Assembly (NCBI GenBank): GCA_963726105.1
Contig: CAVSBJ010000026.1
Location: 868,001 to 932,000, forward strand
Source of the DNA: Roseiarcus sp963726105
GTDB taxonomy: Bacteria > Pseudomonadota > Alphaproteobacteria > Rhizobiales > Beijerinckiaceae
Reading direction: 5' to 3'
Length of the DNA: 64,000 nt
Shown here: piece by piece, positions 45,875 through 55,618 of the stretch
Numbering within the stretch: position 1 is the stretch's first letter
How the letters are laid out: each line of letters opens with the position of its first letter
Program-made: the position numbers and the translations under genes
The notes under the pieces: generated by a model
The model's database searches: none
Seen by the model: the letters and a program-made list of their open reading frames with translations, nothing else
What the model was told of the DNA's origin: nothing

Positions 45875-47101
45875 ATGGCGATCATCGGCATGGATATTCA
45901 TCGCTCGTTCGCGCAAGCGGCGTTCTTGCAGGACGGGCAGGTCAAGCGGGAGCAACGGGTCGATCTCGTTCACGACCGCCTCATCAGGTTCGGGAAGTCG
46001 CTCTCGGTCGAGGACGAGGTTGTCATCGAGGCCACCGGCAACAGCGCCGCCGTCGAGCGGATCTTGCGACCTTTCGTCAAGCGCGTGGTCGTGGCGAATC
46101 CGCGAATGGTTCGGGCGATCGCCTATGCCCGGGTTAAGACGGACAAGATCGACGCGGTCATATTGGCCAGACTTCACGCCGGCGGCTTTCTACCGGAGGT
46201 CTGGGTTGCGGACGACAACACCCAACGCCAGCGGCGGCAGACGGTTGAGCGCATGGGCGTTCTCGAGCAGGTCGTTCGCACCAAGGGACGTATTCACGCG
46301 ATCCTGCATGCAAATCTGATCCCGAAGTACTCGGGCCATCTGTTCGGCAAGGCCGGCAAGAAATGGCTGGCTGGCCTGCCGTTGCCTGAGGAGGAAAAAG
46401 CGATCGTCGGTCGGTTGGTCGACGAACTGGAGCGCAATTCGGATCAGCTCGCCAAACTCGACATGACGATCATCCGCGAAGCGCTCGAGGACCCACGAGT
46501 GGTTCGCCTGATGACGATCCCTGGCATCGGGCCGATCGTCGCATCGACCGTCTTGGCCTCGATCGGCGATATCTCGCGGTTCGAGACGCCGGAGAAGTTG
46601 AGTTGCTACTTCGGATTGACGCCGAAGGTTCGCCAATCCGGCGATCGCCCTGCGCGCCACGGACGGATCAGCAAGCAGGGAAACACGCACGCCCGCAAGA
46701 TGCTTGTCGAGGCGGCGTGGTCCGCGAAGACGGCGCCAGGTCCGTTGAAGGCGTTCTTTCAACGGGTCCAGCGAAATCGGGGTGCGCCCGCGGCGGCCGT
46801 CGCAACCGCGAGAAAGCTGGCAGTGATGATCTGGCATGTTCTGACGGATGGGACCGAGTACGCCTACGCGCGGCCCGCCTTCACCGCCATGAAGCTACGC
46901 AAAGCAGCGCTCAAAGCCGGCGCTCCGCGCGAGTATGGCAAGGCGGGACCAGGTCGTGACTATTGGATCAAGGAGATCCGCGAGCGGGAAGCCGACTACG
47001 TGCGGCGTGCTGAGCAGGCCTACGAGCGAATGGTGGCGGCGTGGAAGGAAAAGCCTCCGAAACCCACGGCTCCGGCCCAAGACCGCTACGCCCGATGCTG
47101 A
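45875..47101 (+). CDS. IS110-family transposase
   Basis: 408 residues with the DEDD (RuvC-like) catalytic domain at the N-terminus (GMDIH, VVIEATGNS, KTDKIDAVILARL) and the C-terminal Tnp20-type domain (MTIPGIGPIVASTVLASIGD, YFGLTPKVRQSGD) with its conserved Ser region. GGAGGAGTC directly precedes the ATG. Intact. IS110 elements encode a bridge RNA in the non-coding end that guides target and donor choice; the ~180 bases upstream of the gene (45694-45874) and the short stretch after it are where one would look. Confidence 0.93.
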   Translation: MAIIGMDIHRSFAQAAFLQDGQVKREQRVDLVHDRLIRFGKSLSVEDEVVIEATGNSAAVERILRPFVKRVVVANPRMVRAIAYARVKTDKIDAVILARLHAGGFLPEVWVADDNTQRQRRQTVERMGVLEQVVRTKGRIHAILHANLIPKYSGHLFGKAGKKWLAGLPLPEEEKAIVGRLVDELERNSDQLAKLDMTIIREALEDPRVVRLMTIPGIGPIVASTVLASIGDISRFETPEKLSCYFGLTPKVRQSGDRPARHGRISKQGNTHARKMLVEAAWSAKTAPGPLKAFFQRVQRNRGAPAAAVATARKLAVMIWHVLTDGTEYAYARPAFTAMKLRKAALKAGAPREYGKAGPGRDYWIKEIREREADYVRRAEQAYERMVAAWKEKPPKPTAPAQDRYARC

Positions 47102-47111
47102 CAATTCCCTC

Positions 47112-48452
47112 TTCTCAGCACCATCCGTGGACATTTCGAGGCGCCCATCACCGACGTAGCGCGTCAGCGCGGTCCAGCGCGATGCTGCGTAGCGGAAGGC
47201 GCCAGCGAGACTGCTCTTGCCGCTGATCTTTTCCATCGTCGCGTCGAGGAAGGCGCGCAAGTCGGAGAGGATCGGCGTCGCTTTTGCGCGACGCGCGGCG
47301 AGGCGCTCGGCCGGCGGTTTGCCCTTGATGCTGGCTTCGATCGCAAACAGCCGCGCGATCATTTCGAGCGCCTGCGCCGCCGCGGGTGATTTTGTCTCGA
47401 CATGGATGTCGTAAATCTTGCGCCGCGCATGCGCCCAACAGGCGACCTCCGTCAGCGGGGCGGGCGCGCCCGTTAGGGGATCGACTTCATAAAGTCCGGC
47501 GAAGCCCGCGTAGGCATCGGCATGGAGATGGCCCCGACAGCCCTTGAGCAAAGCGTGGGCGCGCTCGGCCTTGCGATCGGGCGAGTAGAGATAGAAGGCC
47601 GCCGCCGGCGCTGTCGATCCATAGGCGCTCTCGTCTCTCACCGCCGTCCACAGTCGACCGGTTTTCGTTCGGCCACGGCCGGGATCGAGCACGGGAACCG
47701 GCGTATCGTCGGCATGGAGCGCGGCGCCGGCACGCACATGACGCGCGATTCGCTCAGCCAGGGGCTCCAAGAGCGCCGCCATATGACCGACCCAGCCCGC
47801 CATGACGGAGCGGTCGATCTCCACTCCGCTGCGCCCGTAAATGTCGGCCTGGCGATGCAACGGGAGATGATCGCAATATTTGGAGACGAGGACGTGGGCG
47901 AGCAGCGCCGGCCCAGGACGTCCCTTCTCGATCGGCAGCGTCGGCATGCATGGGCGCCTGCACGACCGTCTCGCAGACGCGGCAGCTCATCTTCGGGCGT
48001 ACATGCAGCACGCGCTTGAAGTGTGAGGGCACATATTCCAAGACCATGCGCTCATCGGCGCCGATCCGGCCGAACTTCGTTGCGCCGCAGGTCGGGCAGA
48101 CGCAGGGCGCTTCGTGCATGACCGTCTCGAGCGGCAGATGATCGGGCAGAGGTTTGCGGACGGACGGTTTTTTCGACGGCAGGGCGGAAGAAGCCTCGCC
48201 ATCGGAAGCCTCGGTTCGCGCCTGTTGCTCGGCGTCGCTCTCCTCGATGTCGCCGAGCAATAGCTCCAGTTGCTCGATCTCGCGGTCGAGCTTCTCCGAC
48301 GACCGCCCGAAGCGCGCCCGCCGCAAGATCGACAGCTGCATTCGTAGCTTCTCGATCAGCAACGTCTTGGCGTGAACTTCCGCAGCGAGCGCCGCCGCAA
48401 ACCGTCGCAGTTCGGCGGGATCTTCAGGCAAATCAGCGGCGGAGCGCGACAT
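47112..48452 (-). pseudogene. tnpC: IS66 element 1 TnpC, frameshifted and interrupted
   Basis: Starts MSRSAADLPEDPAELRRFAA with the coiled-coil region, then a zinc motif (CPTCGATKFG...CRVCETVVQAP). A frame change near 47945 leads into PTLPIEKGRPGPALLAHVLV, LHADDTPVPVLDPG and CWAHARRKIYD. It breaks off at GDGRLEMS near 47120, next to the IS110 insertion. Confidence 0.85.
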
Positions 48453-48531
48453 GCTTACGGCTATCACAATATGTGCGCCGGCGCATTCGAGAAAGCGCGG
48501 AATCTAAAGGAAACTCGGGCGTTCCGGCGCT

Positions 48532-48870
48532 TCAGGCGCAACGGTCCTGCGCCAATCGATTCCTTCGACCAGCAGCGCCAGTTGAGCCGATGTCAGGTGC
48601 AGCGCTGATCAGCGCGCCCTCGACGATCGGCGGCCAAACGAACCGCCCTTTCTCCAGACGCTTGGCGAAAAGACACAGGCCGGAGCCGTCCCAGGTCAAA
48701 ATCTTCACGTAGTCGCCGCGCTTGCTGCGAAACACGAACGCCGCCCCCGAATACGGGTCGGCGCGCAACGTCTGCGCGACATCTGCGGCCAGCCCGTCGA
48801 AGCCGCGCCGCATGTCCACGGGTTTGCAAGCCAGATAGACTTTCACGCCCGGCGCGAACTGGAGCATCAA
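48532..48870 (-). CDS. tnpB: IS66 element 1 TnpB (IS66 Orf2-like), C-terminus frameshifted
   Basis: MMLQFAPGVKVYLACKPVDM through FDGLAADVAQTL, FRSKRGDYVKIL and LCLFAKRLEKGRFVWP is standard TnpB. The last ~25 residues are out of frame; the expected ALLVEGIDWRR is readable one frame away near 48560-48590. The start overlaps the tnpA stop by four bases. Confidence 0.85.
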   Translation of the reverse strand: MMLQFAPGVKVYLACKPVDMRRGFDGLAADVAQTLRADPYSGAAFVFRSKRGDYVKILTWDGSGLCLFAKRLEKGRFVWPPIVEGALISAAPDIGSTGAAGRRNRLAQDRCA

Positions 48871-49401
48871 GCGACGCCCAGCGCCGACAGAACGCGACGG
48901 AGCGCCTCGGCGTCGACCTCAGCGTCGAGCGACACCTTGGCGCCGTTCGGCGGGCTGATCTCCATCGCGCCGCGCCCCGCGCCTCGGCGCGTCTGACGAG
49001 CCGGCTTCGCTACGACATCGGAAGGCGGCGGCGCTGAGGCCGCGTCCAACTCAAGCAGCTTCACCGGGACAAAGGCCGATCCGCCCCTCTCCGGCGGAGC
49101 GGCCACGACAGTCTTCTCCTTCGCAGGCTCGCGCCCGCCGATCGCGCCAGCCCTCGCGAGAGCGCCGTATCCACTTGAAAATGAGATTGGCGTTCAGCCC
49201 GTGCCGACGCGCGACCGCCGCAACAGAGACGCCAGGCGCAAGAGCCTCCTCAACGATCCTCTTGCGCTCGTCGCAGGCTTCTTGTTCGACGCCGCTCCCC
49301 AGCTCCGTCCTGCGCCGCCGTAAGCCTCCGGCGAGAGCCGCCTTGTTGGCGGTGGGGCGCGGGCGGTAGTGGCGTTGGTGTGGCGCTGGGATAGTGCCCA
49401 T
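48867..49401 (-). pseudogene. tnpA: IS66 element 1 TnpA, frameshifted
   Basis: The helix-turn-helix part is RKRIVEEALAPGVSVAAVAR and RHGLNANLIFKWIR in one frame (from 49401); the C-terminal part, including FVPVKLLELD and GAKVSLDAEVDAEALRRVLS, is in another (from about 49106). The break is near 49110-49140. Confidence 0.8.
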
Positions 49402-49422
49402 TAGCGATCGTGGGCGCTATCG

Positions 49423-49785
49423 ATGAAGTCTGCGGCTCCGGATCGGGTGGAAGTTGGAGGGAACCGGCGACGCCGCTTCTGGTGCGAAGACGAGAAGCGC
49501 AGGATTGTCGCGGAGAGCGAAGAGCCTGGCGCTTCCGCTTCCGTGGTTGCCCAGCGGCACGGCCTGAACGCGAACCTGCTTTTCACGTGGCGACGACAGC
49601 TTCGTGAGGCGCCGAACCCGGCGCAGGCCAAAGGCGTCACGCTGAGCCCGGTGACGGTCGCGCCGGAGCCGAGCGCGACGGCGGGCCGGATGGAGATCGT
49701 GCTGGCGGGTGGCGAACGCATCCTGTTCGGCGCCGATGTGGACGCGGGAGCCCTGGCGCGGATCGTCAAGGCGCTGCGTCGATGA
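49423..49785 (+). CDS. tnpA: IS66 element 2 TnpA
   Basis: 120 residues. KRRIVAESEEPGASASVVAQ and RHGLNANLLFTWRRQL form the helix-turn-helix; the C-terminus ILFGADVDAGALARIVKALR is typical. Divergent from the tnpA of element 1, with only 21 bases between starts. It overlaps tnpB by four bases. Confidence 0.88.
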   Translation: MKSAAPDRVEVGGNRRRRFWCEDEKRRIVAESEEPGASASVVAQRHGLNANLLFTWRRQLREAPNPAQAKGVTLSPVTVAPEPSATAGRMEIVLAGGERILFGADVDAGALARIVKALRR

Positions 49786-50129
49786 TCCCGATCCCGGCTG
49801 GTGTTCGCGTCTGGCTGGCGACCGGCCATACCGACATGCGCAAGGGTTTCGACGGGTTGGCGCTGATCGTCCAGGAGACGCTGAAGCGCGATCCCCATTC
49901 CGGGCATCTGTTCGTGTTCCGCGGTTGGCGCGGCGATTTGATCAAGTGTCTGTGGTGGGATGGCCAGGGTCTTTGCCTGTTCGCCAAGCGGCTGGAGCGA
50001 GGGCGCTTTCTCTGGCCTTCGACCGCGGGCGAGGCGGTGACGATATCGGTCGCGCAGCTCGGCTATCTCCTATCCGGAATTGATTGGCGAATGCCTCAAG
50101 AAACATGGCGTCCGACAGCGTCGGGATGA
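49782..50129 (+). CDS. tnpB: IS66 element 2 TnpB
   Basis: 115 residues: IPAGVRVWLATGHTDMRKGF, DGLALIVQETLKRDPHSGHL, LCLFAKRLERGRFLWP and GIDWRMPQETWRP, complete for the IS66 Orf2 family. Its precise role in transposition is not settled. tnpC is separated from it by a MITE copy. Confidence 0.9.
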   Translation: MIPIPAGVRVWLATGHTDMRKGFDGLALIVQETLKRDPHSGHLFVFRGWRGDLIKCLWWDGQGLCLFAKRLERGRFLWPSTAGEAVTISVAQLGYLLSGIDWRMPQETWRPTASG

Positions 50130-50189
50130 GGAATTAGGCTTGCAATCGGCGTACGGCGTGATTCAATCAAGCCATGCCGAACAGCGCCT

Positions 50190-50275
50190 CATACCAATTC
50201 TATTGAGCGCCACTCCCCCCCACAACCGACGGCGCGTGCGCGCTCCCTTCGGAAGGCATGATCGGTTCCGATAAG
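50190..50275 (+). repeat. MITE-like element, copy C
   Basis: ATACCAATTCTATTGAGCGC at the left, GCATGATCGGTTCCGATAAG at the right, matching copies A and B at the ends while the middle is more diverged and shorter. It lies between tnpB and tnpC of IS66 element 2. The first codons of tnpC as now readable (MIGSDKS) come from this repeat. Confidence 0.7.
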
Positions 50276-51351
50276 TCTGTAGAAGCGCTCCCTTCCGATC
50301 TCGCCGCCGCGCACGCGATGATTCTGGCCGAGCGGGCGGCGCGGCTGACGGCGGAAGCCGAACGCGACCAGAGCCGCAGTTCCGCTTCCCAGACCGACGC
50401 GCTGGTCGCGCATCTGACGCTTGAAATCGAAAAGCTCAAGCGCGCCCTTTACGGCGTGGGTTCGGAGAGCAAGCAGCGCCTGCTCGAACAGCTGGAGTTG
50501 CAGTTGGAGGACGCGGAGGCCGCCGCCGCCGAGGACGAACTGGCGGCGGAGCGCACGGCGTCATCGAGCGTGGTCGCGTCCTTCCGCCGCCGGCCGCCGC
50601 AAGCCATTCCCGGCACTGCCGCGCGAGCGCGTCTTCGTCGCTGCGCCGACGGCGTGTCCGTGCTGCGGCTCGCACAAGCTGTCGAAGCTCGGCGAAGACG
50701 CCACCGAGACGCTGGAGGTCATCCCGAAGCAATGGAAGGTGATCCAGACCGTGCGCGAGCGCTTCTCCTGCCGGGCCTGCGAGGCGATCTCGCAGCCGCC
50801 GGCGCCGTTCCACACGATCCCGCGAGGACTGGCCGGCCCGAGCCTGCTGGCTATGGTTCTGTTCGAGAAGTTCGGCCAGCATCAGCCGCTGAACCGGCAG
50901 AGCGAGCGCTACGCCCGCGAGGGGATCGACCTCAGCCTCTCGACGCTGGCCGATCACGTCGGCGCCTGCGCGGCGGCTTTGGCCCCGCTGCACGCGCTGA
51001 TCGAGGCGCATGTGCTGGCCGCCGAGCGCCTGCATGGCGACGACACCACGGTTCGTATTCTCGCCAAGGGCAAGACGGACACGGGCCGCATCTGGGTTTA
51101 CGTCCGCGACGATCGGCCGTTCGGCGGACGGGGACCGCCGGCGGCGCTGTTCTAGGCCTCGCGCGACCGAACCGCGGAGCATCCTGAGCGCCATCTCGCC
51201 GCGACATCAACGGAGCGAGCGCCGAGGAGCGTCTGCGCGTGCGGCGCGAGGTCTCTGTGCCTCTCGTCGCCGCGCTGGAACTGTGGCTGCGCGCCGAGCG
51301 CGCCAAACTCTCGCGCCACGCCGCCATTGCCAAGGCCCTCGATTACATGCT

Positions 51352-52292
51352 GAGAGCCTGACTTGAAGAGTTTACGGCCTGGCGAGCCGCCTGACGGCGA
51401 GTTGGATGCAAGCGAGTGTGATGAAGGCCGCAAGGGTATCAGCGAGGTTCTCGTAATCTTTGGCCAGGCGGCGGTTTCGGCCGAACCACGAAAAGGTCCG
51501 TTCGACAACCCAACGACGCGGCAGGACGATAAATCCTGAACTGTCGTCGGGACGTTTGACGATCTCCACCCGCAGCGGCGGCTGCGCGGCGACGGCGTGT
51601 TGGACCTGGCGGGCGTTGTAGCCGCCATCGGCCCAGACGAGTTCGAGCCAATTGAAGCGCTGGCGGATGCGGTCAAACACCAGGGCGGCGCCGTCCCGGT
51701 CCTGAATGGCGGCGGAGTGAACCACCACCCGCAGGGGCAAGCCTTCGGTATCGACCAGAGCGTCGATCTTGCGCCCCTTCACCTTCTTGCCGGCGTCATA
51801 ACCCACTGCCTCTGCTTCATCTTTCGCGCATCCCCCTTTTCGGCCGACTTGAGCGACTGGCTGTCGATGACGCCGGCGCTGGGGCTCGCCTCCCGCCCCA
51901 GCCGTTCGCGCAGCGCCGCGCGCAGGTCCTCCCAGATCGCCTCCCACACGCCCTGCCGCTGGAAAGCGCGGAAGAGGTTGTAGACCGTCGAGCGCGGCGG
52001 GAACACCCCGCGCGGCAAATAGCGCCACGGGCAACCGGTTCGCAGAAGATAGAAAATCGCGTTCATCGCCAAGCGCATGTCGGTTTGGCGCGGCCGTCCG
52101 CCCGGCTTCGCCGGCGGGATCAGAGGCGCCAAGCGATCCCATTCCGCATCGCTCAGATCGCTCGGCAGACAATCCCCAGCTTGGCGATACCGGCTCCGAT
52201 CAGCGTCCGTCCACATCCCGAATCATCCTCAAAATTGCAGATGACACGATGAATTATTCCTTCCTTAACGACTTCTGAGACAGGCTCTAAGC
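51352..52292 (-). mobile_element. IS5-family (IS427-group) element inside IS66 tnpC
   Basis: Inverted repeats start GAGCCTGACTTGAAGAG at 51353 and, on the other strand, GAGCCTGTCTCAGAAG at about 52290. It splits the tnpC reading between DYMLR and RWPAF. Short size (~0.94 kb) and a single two-phase transposase fit the group. Confidence 0.83.
51372..52216 (-). CDS. IS5-family (IS427-group) transposase, two-phase frame
   Basis: Phase one, from 52216: MWTDADRSRYRQAGDCLPSD, LSDAEWDRLAPLIPPAKPGG, GVIDSQSLKSAEKG. Phase two continues KKVKGRKIDALVDTEGLPLR, LVWADGGYNARQVQ and VVERTFSWFGRNRRLAKDYE, giving the DDE residues. The junction is at AAAAGGGGG (about 51836-51844 on the plus strand), a classical -1 slippery sequence used by this group, so the element could be active. 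Confidence 0.87.
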
Positions 52293-52674
52293 CGCTGGCC
52301 GGCGTTCACGCGCTTCCTCGACGACGGACGCCTATGTCTCAGCAACAACGCCGCCGAGCGGGCGTTGCGCGGTTTGGCTCTCGGACGGAAATCCTGGCTG
52401 TTCGCCGGCTCGCACCGCGGCGCCGAGCGAGCAGCGCTCATGTACACGCTCATCCAAACCGCCAAGCTCAACGACGTCGACCCGCAGGCATGGCTCGCCG
52501 ACGTTCTCGCCCGCATCGCCGACTTACCCCAAACCCGCCTCAGCGAATTGCTTCCTTGGAACTGGCGGCCAGCCGCTCCGGCCCGAAACGCCGCCTAACC
52601 GCGGCCTTCACCGGAGGCTTACGATTTTTTCGTGATGAAGGCGGAAGCTGTAGAAGTTTAATAGGGCGGAGCCG

Positions 52675-53301
52675 TCACATGCGCTCCTCACCAGAAGGGG
52701 CCTTCGCAACGAGCGTCCTCAAAGTGATTGAATAACGAAGCGGGTCGAGCGCGGGAAGGCTGCGCTCCCACACGGGCGGCCCCCGAAAGAGGATAAGCCG
52801 AGCAGGGTTCGACCGCGAGCGACACTCGGTCCCAAGTTTGAGCGGCCTTCCGGCGAAGACGCAGCACACACTGTGCAAGCAGCGACACGCGGACGATCTC
52901 GTCGAACTGCGCCTTGCCGCGATGCCAACCGATTCCCGCGCCCGGTCAATACTCGTTGATCAGCGCTTGGCGGAAGTCGTCCGCCGGTCGGTCGAATTTC
53001 GCCGCAACCTTATTCCGCAGGGAACGAGAAACGACGGAAACGGCGAAGCCTCAACGACAGCATCGTGGTCGTAGTCATAGCGGTAGCTGAAGCTCACCAC
53101 TTGGCGGTTGGCCAAGTACCCATGAAAGTCAAACGGCTTGAATGGGAGATCGGCAACCTCGCGCGCAAACCCATCCTCTTCACCGTCCCAGAGGACGTTC
53201 GGACGATAGTAAAAACCCTCCGGTAGGCCGTTGGGCGCAGTGAACAAGGAGAGGACGAAGAAGGCTGCGCGCGGCGGCGGCCTGTGTCGTTCATTGCCCA
53301 T
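52675..53301 (-). pseudogene. AlkB-like 2-oxoglutarate/iron dioxygenase, dead
   Basis: LPEGFYYRPNVLWDGEEDGF, LPFKPFDFHGYLANRQVVSF and SYRYDYD identify the N-terminus of the alkylated-DNA-repair family. A shift near 53010 leads to KFDRPADDFRQALINEY. A TGA at about 52948 stands where Arg is expected, then PGAGIGWHRGKAQFDEIVRV, in which the iron-binding Asp of HxD has become Gly. Another shift near 52790 gives WERSLPALDPLRYSITLRTL. It marks the right edge of the IS island. Confidence 0.75.
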
Positions 53302-53348
53302 AGATAAGGGTCCCCGCAACCTATCCAGGGCCTTGCCGCAACAGCCGC

Positions 53349-55291
53349 TCAGGCCGCCTTCTGACCTCGCTTCGGCGACCGGACCGGCTTGGTCGGTTCG
53401 GGTTGCGTAACGTTCTCATCGAAGAGCTCAGCCAATTTCTCCGTCATGGCGCCGCCGAGTTCCTCGGCGTCGACGATCGTCACGGCGCGCCGATAATAGC
53501 GCGTCACGTCATGGCCGATGCCGATCGCGATGAGCTCGACCGGCGAGCGGGTCTCGATCTCCTCGATCACATAACGCAAGTGGCGCTCGAGATAGTTGCC
53601 GGGATTCACGGAGAGCGTTGAATCGTCAACAGGCGCGCCGTCCGAGATCATCATCAAGATCTTGCGCTGCTCGGGACGGCCAAGAAGACGTTGGTGGGCC
53701 CAGTCGAGCGCTTCGCCGTCGATGTTCTCCTTGAGCAAACCCTCTCGCATCATCAGCCCGAGGTTCTTGCGCGCGCGCCGCCACGGCGCGTCTGCTGACT
53801 TATAGATGAGATGGCGCAAGTCGTTGAGCCGACCTGGATTGGCGGGCTTCCCGGCCTGGAGCCAGGACTTCGCGCGACTGTCCGCCCTTCCAAGCGCGTG
53901 TGGTGAAGCCTAGGATCTCCACCTTGACTCCGCAGCGCTCGAGCGTGCGGGCGAGAATGTCAGCGCAAGTCGCCGCGACCGTGATCGGGCGGCCGCGCAT
54001 CGAGCCGGAATTGTCTATGAGCAGCGTCACCGCGGTGTCACGGAACGCCATGTCCTTCTCCTGCTTGAAGGATAGAGGTTGCTGCGAATCGATGATCACA
54101 CGTGGCAAGCGCGCTGTGTCGAGAACGCCCTCTTCGAGATCGAACTCCCACGAACGGCTCTGCTGCGCCATCAGCCGTCGCTGCAGCCGGTTGGCCAGTC
54201 GAGCGACGACCGAATGGAGGTTCTGCAATTGCTTGTCGAGGTAGTCACGCAAGCGCTGCAATTCATCCGCGTCACACAACTCGTCCGCGTCGATTATTTC
54301 GTCGAAGCGGGTGGTATAAGCCTTGTACTCGGGACCGCGCCGCTCCGGGGCTTGAGGCTGCGGGGGGCGCGTCTCCGCCGCCTCCTCAGCGTCGCCTGCC
54401 TCACCTTCGTCTTCGAGTTCCGACGACGGCGCTTCGACCGTGTCGATCGCGCCCTCGTCGGCATCGTCGCTCGTCTCATCGGCCGCTTCGCGCTGCATTG
54501 AATCTTGCGTTGACTGGTCTTCGCCCTCGCCTTCGGCTTCATCAGGCTGCTCGGGCGGCGTCTTTTCTTCCGTCTCCTCGTCCGACTCCTCGCTGTCAGC
54601 GTCTGCGTCGTTTGCGAGCCCCAAGGACGACAGGACTTTGCGCACCAGCCTCGCGTAAGCGCGTTGATCGAGCAGAGCATCACCGAGCTGATCAAGCTCA
54701 GCGCCGGCCTTCTCTTCGATAAAGGGGCGCCAGAGCTCAACCAGACGTGCAGCGCCGCGCGGGGGCTCGAGGCCCGTCATGCGCTCGCGTGCGAGCATCG
54801 CGACCGCTTCCTCCAATGGCGCTTCCTCGCGCGTGCGCGCCTCTGCGAACGGGCTGCGGTGGTAGCGGTCGTCAAGCATAGCGGTGATGTTCGACGCCAC
54901 TCCCTGCATGCGGCGCGAGCCGATGGCTTCAACCCGTGCTTGCTCGACCGCGTCAAACAGCGCGCGCGCCGGCGCGCTCTGGGGCGCCAGGCGCCGATGA
55001 AGCGCGTCGTTATGACAGGCGAGCCGCAGGGCGAACGAATCGGCGAGGCCTCTCACGACTGCCGCCTCCCGCGGGTTGGGCTTGCGCGGCGGCTCGGGCA
55101 ATCGCGCCTTGGCGCCCTCCGGCGAGGTGATGAGCGAAGGTTTGTCTGCCGAGAACACGACTTCGAGTCCGGGTTGGCGGGCCAGCGCTCGAGTGCAAGA
55201 CGCGAGCGCGTGCTTCAGCGGCTCATTCGCCAGTCTCGGCCTTACCGGCCGGTTTGCGGTTGTTTGTCGGCTTGACATCGACGGTCGACAT
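53349..55291 (-). CDS. cobT: Cobaltochelatase subunit CobT, frameshifted as sequenced
   Basis: Subunit of the aerobic cobalt chelatase (with CobN and CobS) in vitamin B12 synthesis. It has a long acidic middle (EESDEETEEKTPPEQPDEAE) and a C-terminal VWA domain with the MIDAS motif LLIDNSGSMRG. Two one-base gains disturb it. Near 53866-53872 the frame jumps between GGQSRE and WLQAGKPANPGRLNDLRHLI. Near 55223 an upstream frame MSTVDVKPTNNRKPAGKAET, preceded by GAAGG, would join EPLKHALASCTRALARQPGL. If that start is wrong, ATG 55278 begins the main frame. cobS is not in the window. Confidence 0.88.
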
Positions 55292-55618
55292 TCGGGACCT
55301 TCGAAAGATAGCGGTACGGAAAGGGCGCGAGAAGCTTCTATAGGCCGCGCGCCGCGGGCGCTGCAAGGCGGAGCCACGCCGCTCAAAACGCCCGAGAGAA
55401 CGAAATCGATTGAGGCCGCGGCGGCCGCTCAGCCTAATGATATGGGCGCGCCGTGACCAAAATCAACCAATTCGTTCTTCGCCGCGATCGGTCTAGCCCA
55501 TCTTATTCACGAGGGGTCGTTTTTGAGGCTGGCGAGCGTGGCGTAAGGGTCTGATTTGGCGTAGGATTTGGTTGCTTACACCGATCCGTTTCGCCTCGCG
55601 CCCCAGCACCCGCTCGCC

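Larger units (their letters stand above)
50258..52598 (+). pseudogene. tnpC: IS66 element 2 TnpC, broken and interrupted by an IS5 element
   Basis: Reads VEALPSDLAAAHAMILAERA, then LEIEKLKRALYG. A frame change near 50590 is followed by CPCCGSHKLSKLGEDATETL, LLAMVLFEKFGQHQPLNRQS, LHGDDTTVRILAKGKTDTGR and AALF, where TAG replaces the expected Tyr codon (51153-51155). An internal deletion follows at about 51210, then DINGASAEERLRVRREVSVP to DYMLR (51356). After the IS5 insertion it resumes at RWPAFTRFLDDGRLCLSNNA and ends at 52598. Confidence 0.87.

Noticed and set aside
45377..48452. A single IS66 tnpC simply split by IS110
   Set aside because: Tempting, but the residues around the two break points (GDGRLEMS versus GVADTIPFNN) do not join as in an intact TnpC, so the fragment at 45377 may come from another IS66.
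51372..52216. Reading the IS5/IS427 transposase as frameshifted by mutation
   Set aside because: The junction is the AAAAGGGGG slippery type used by this group.
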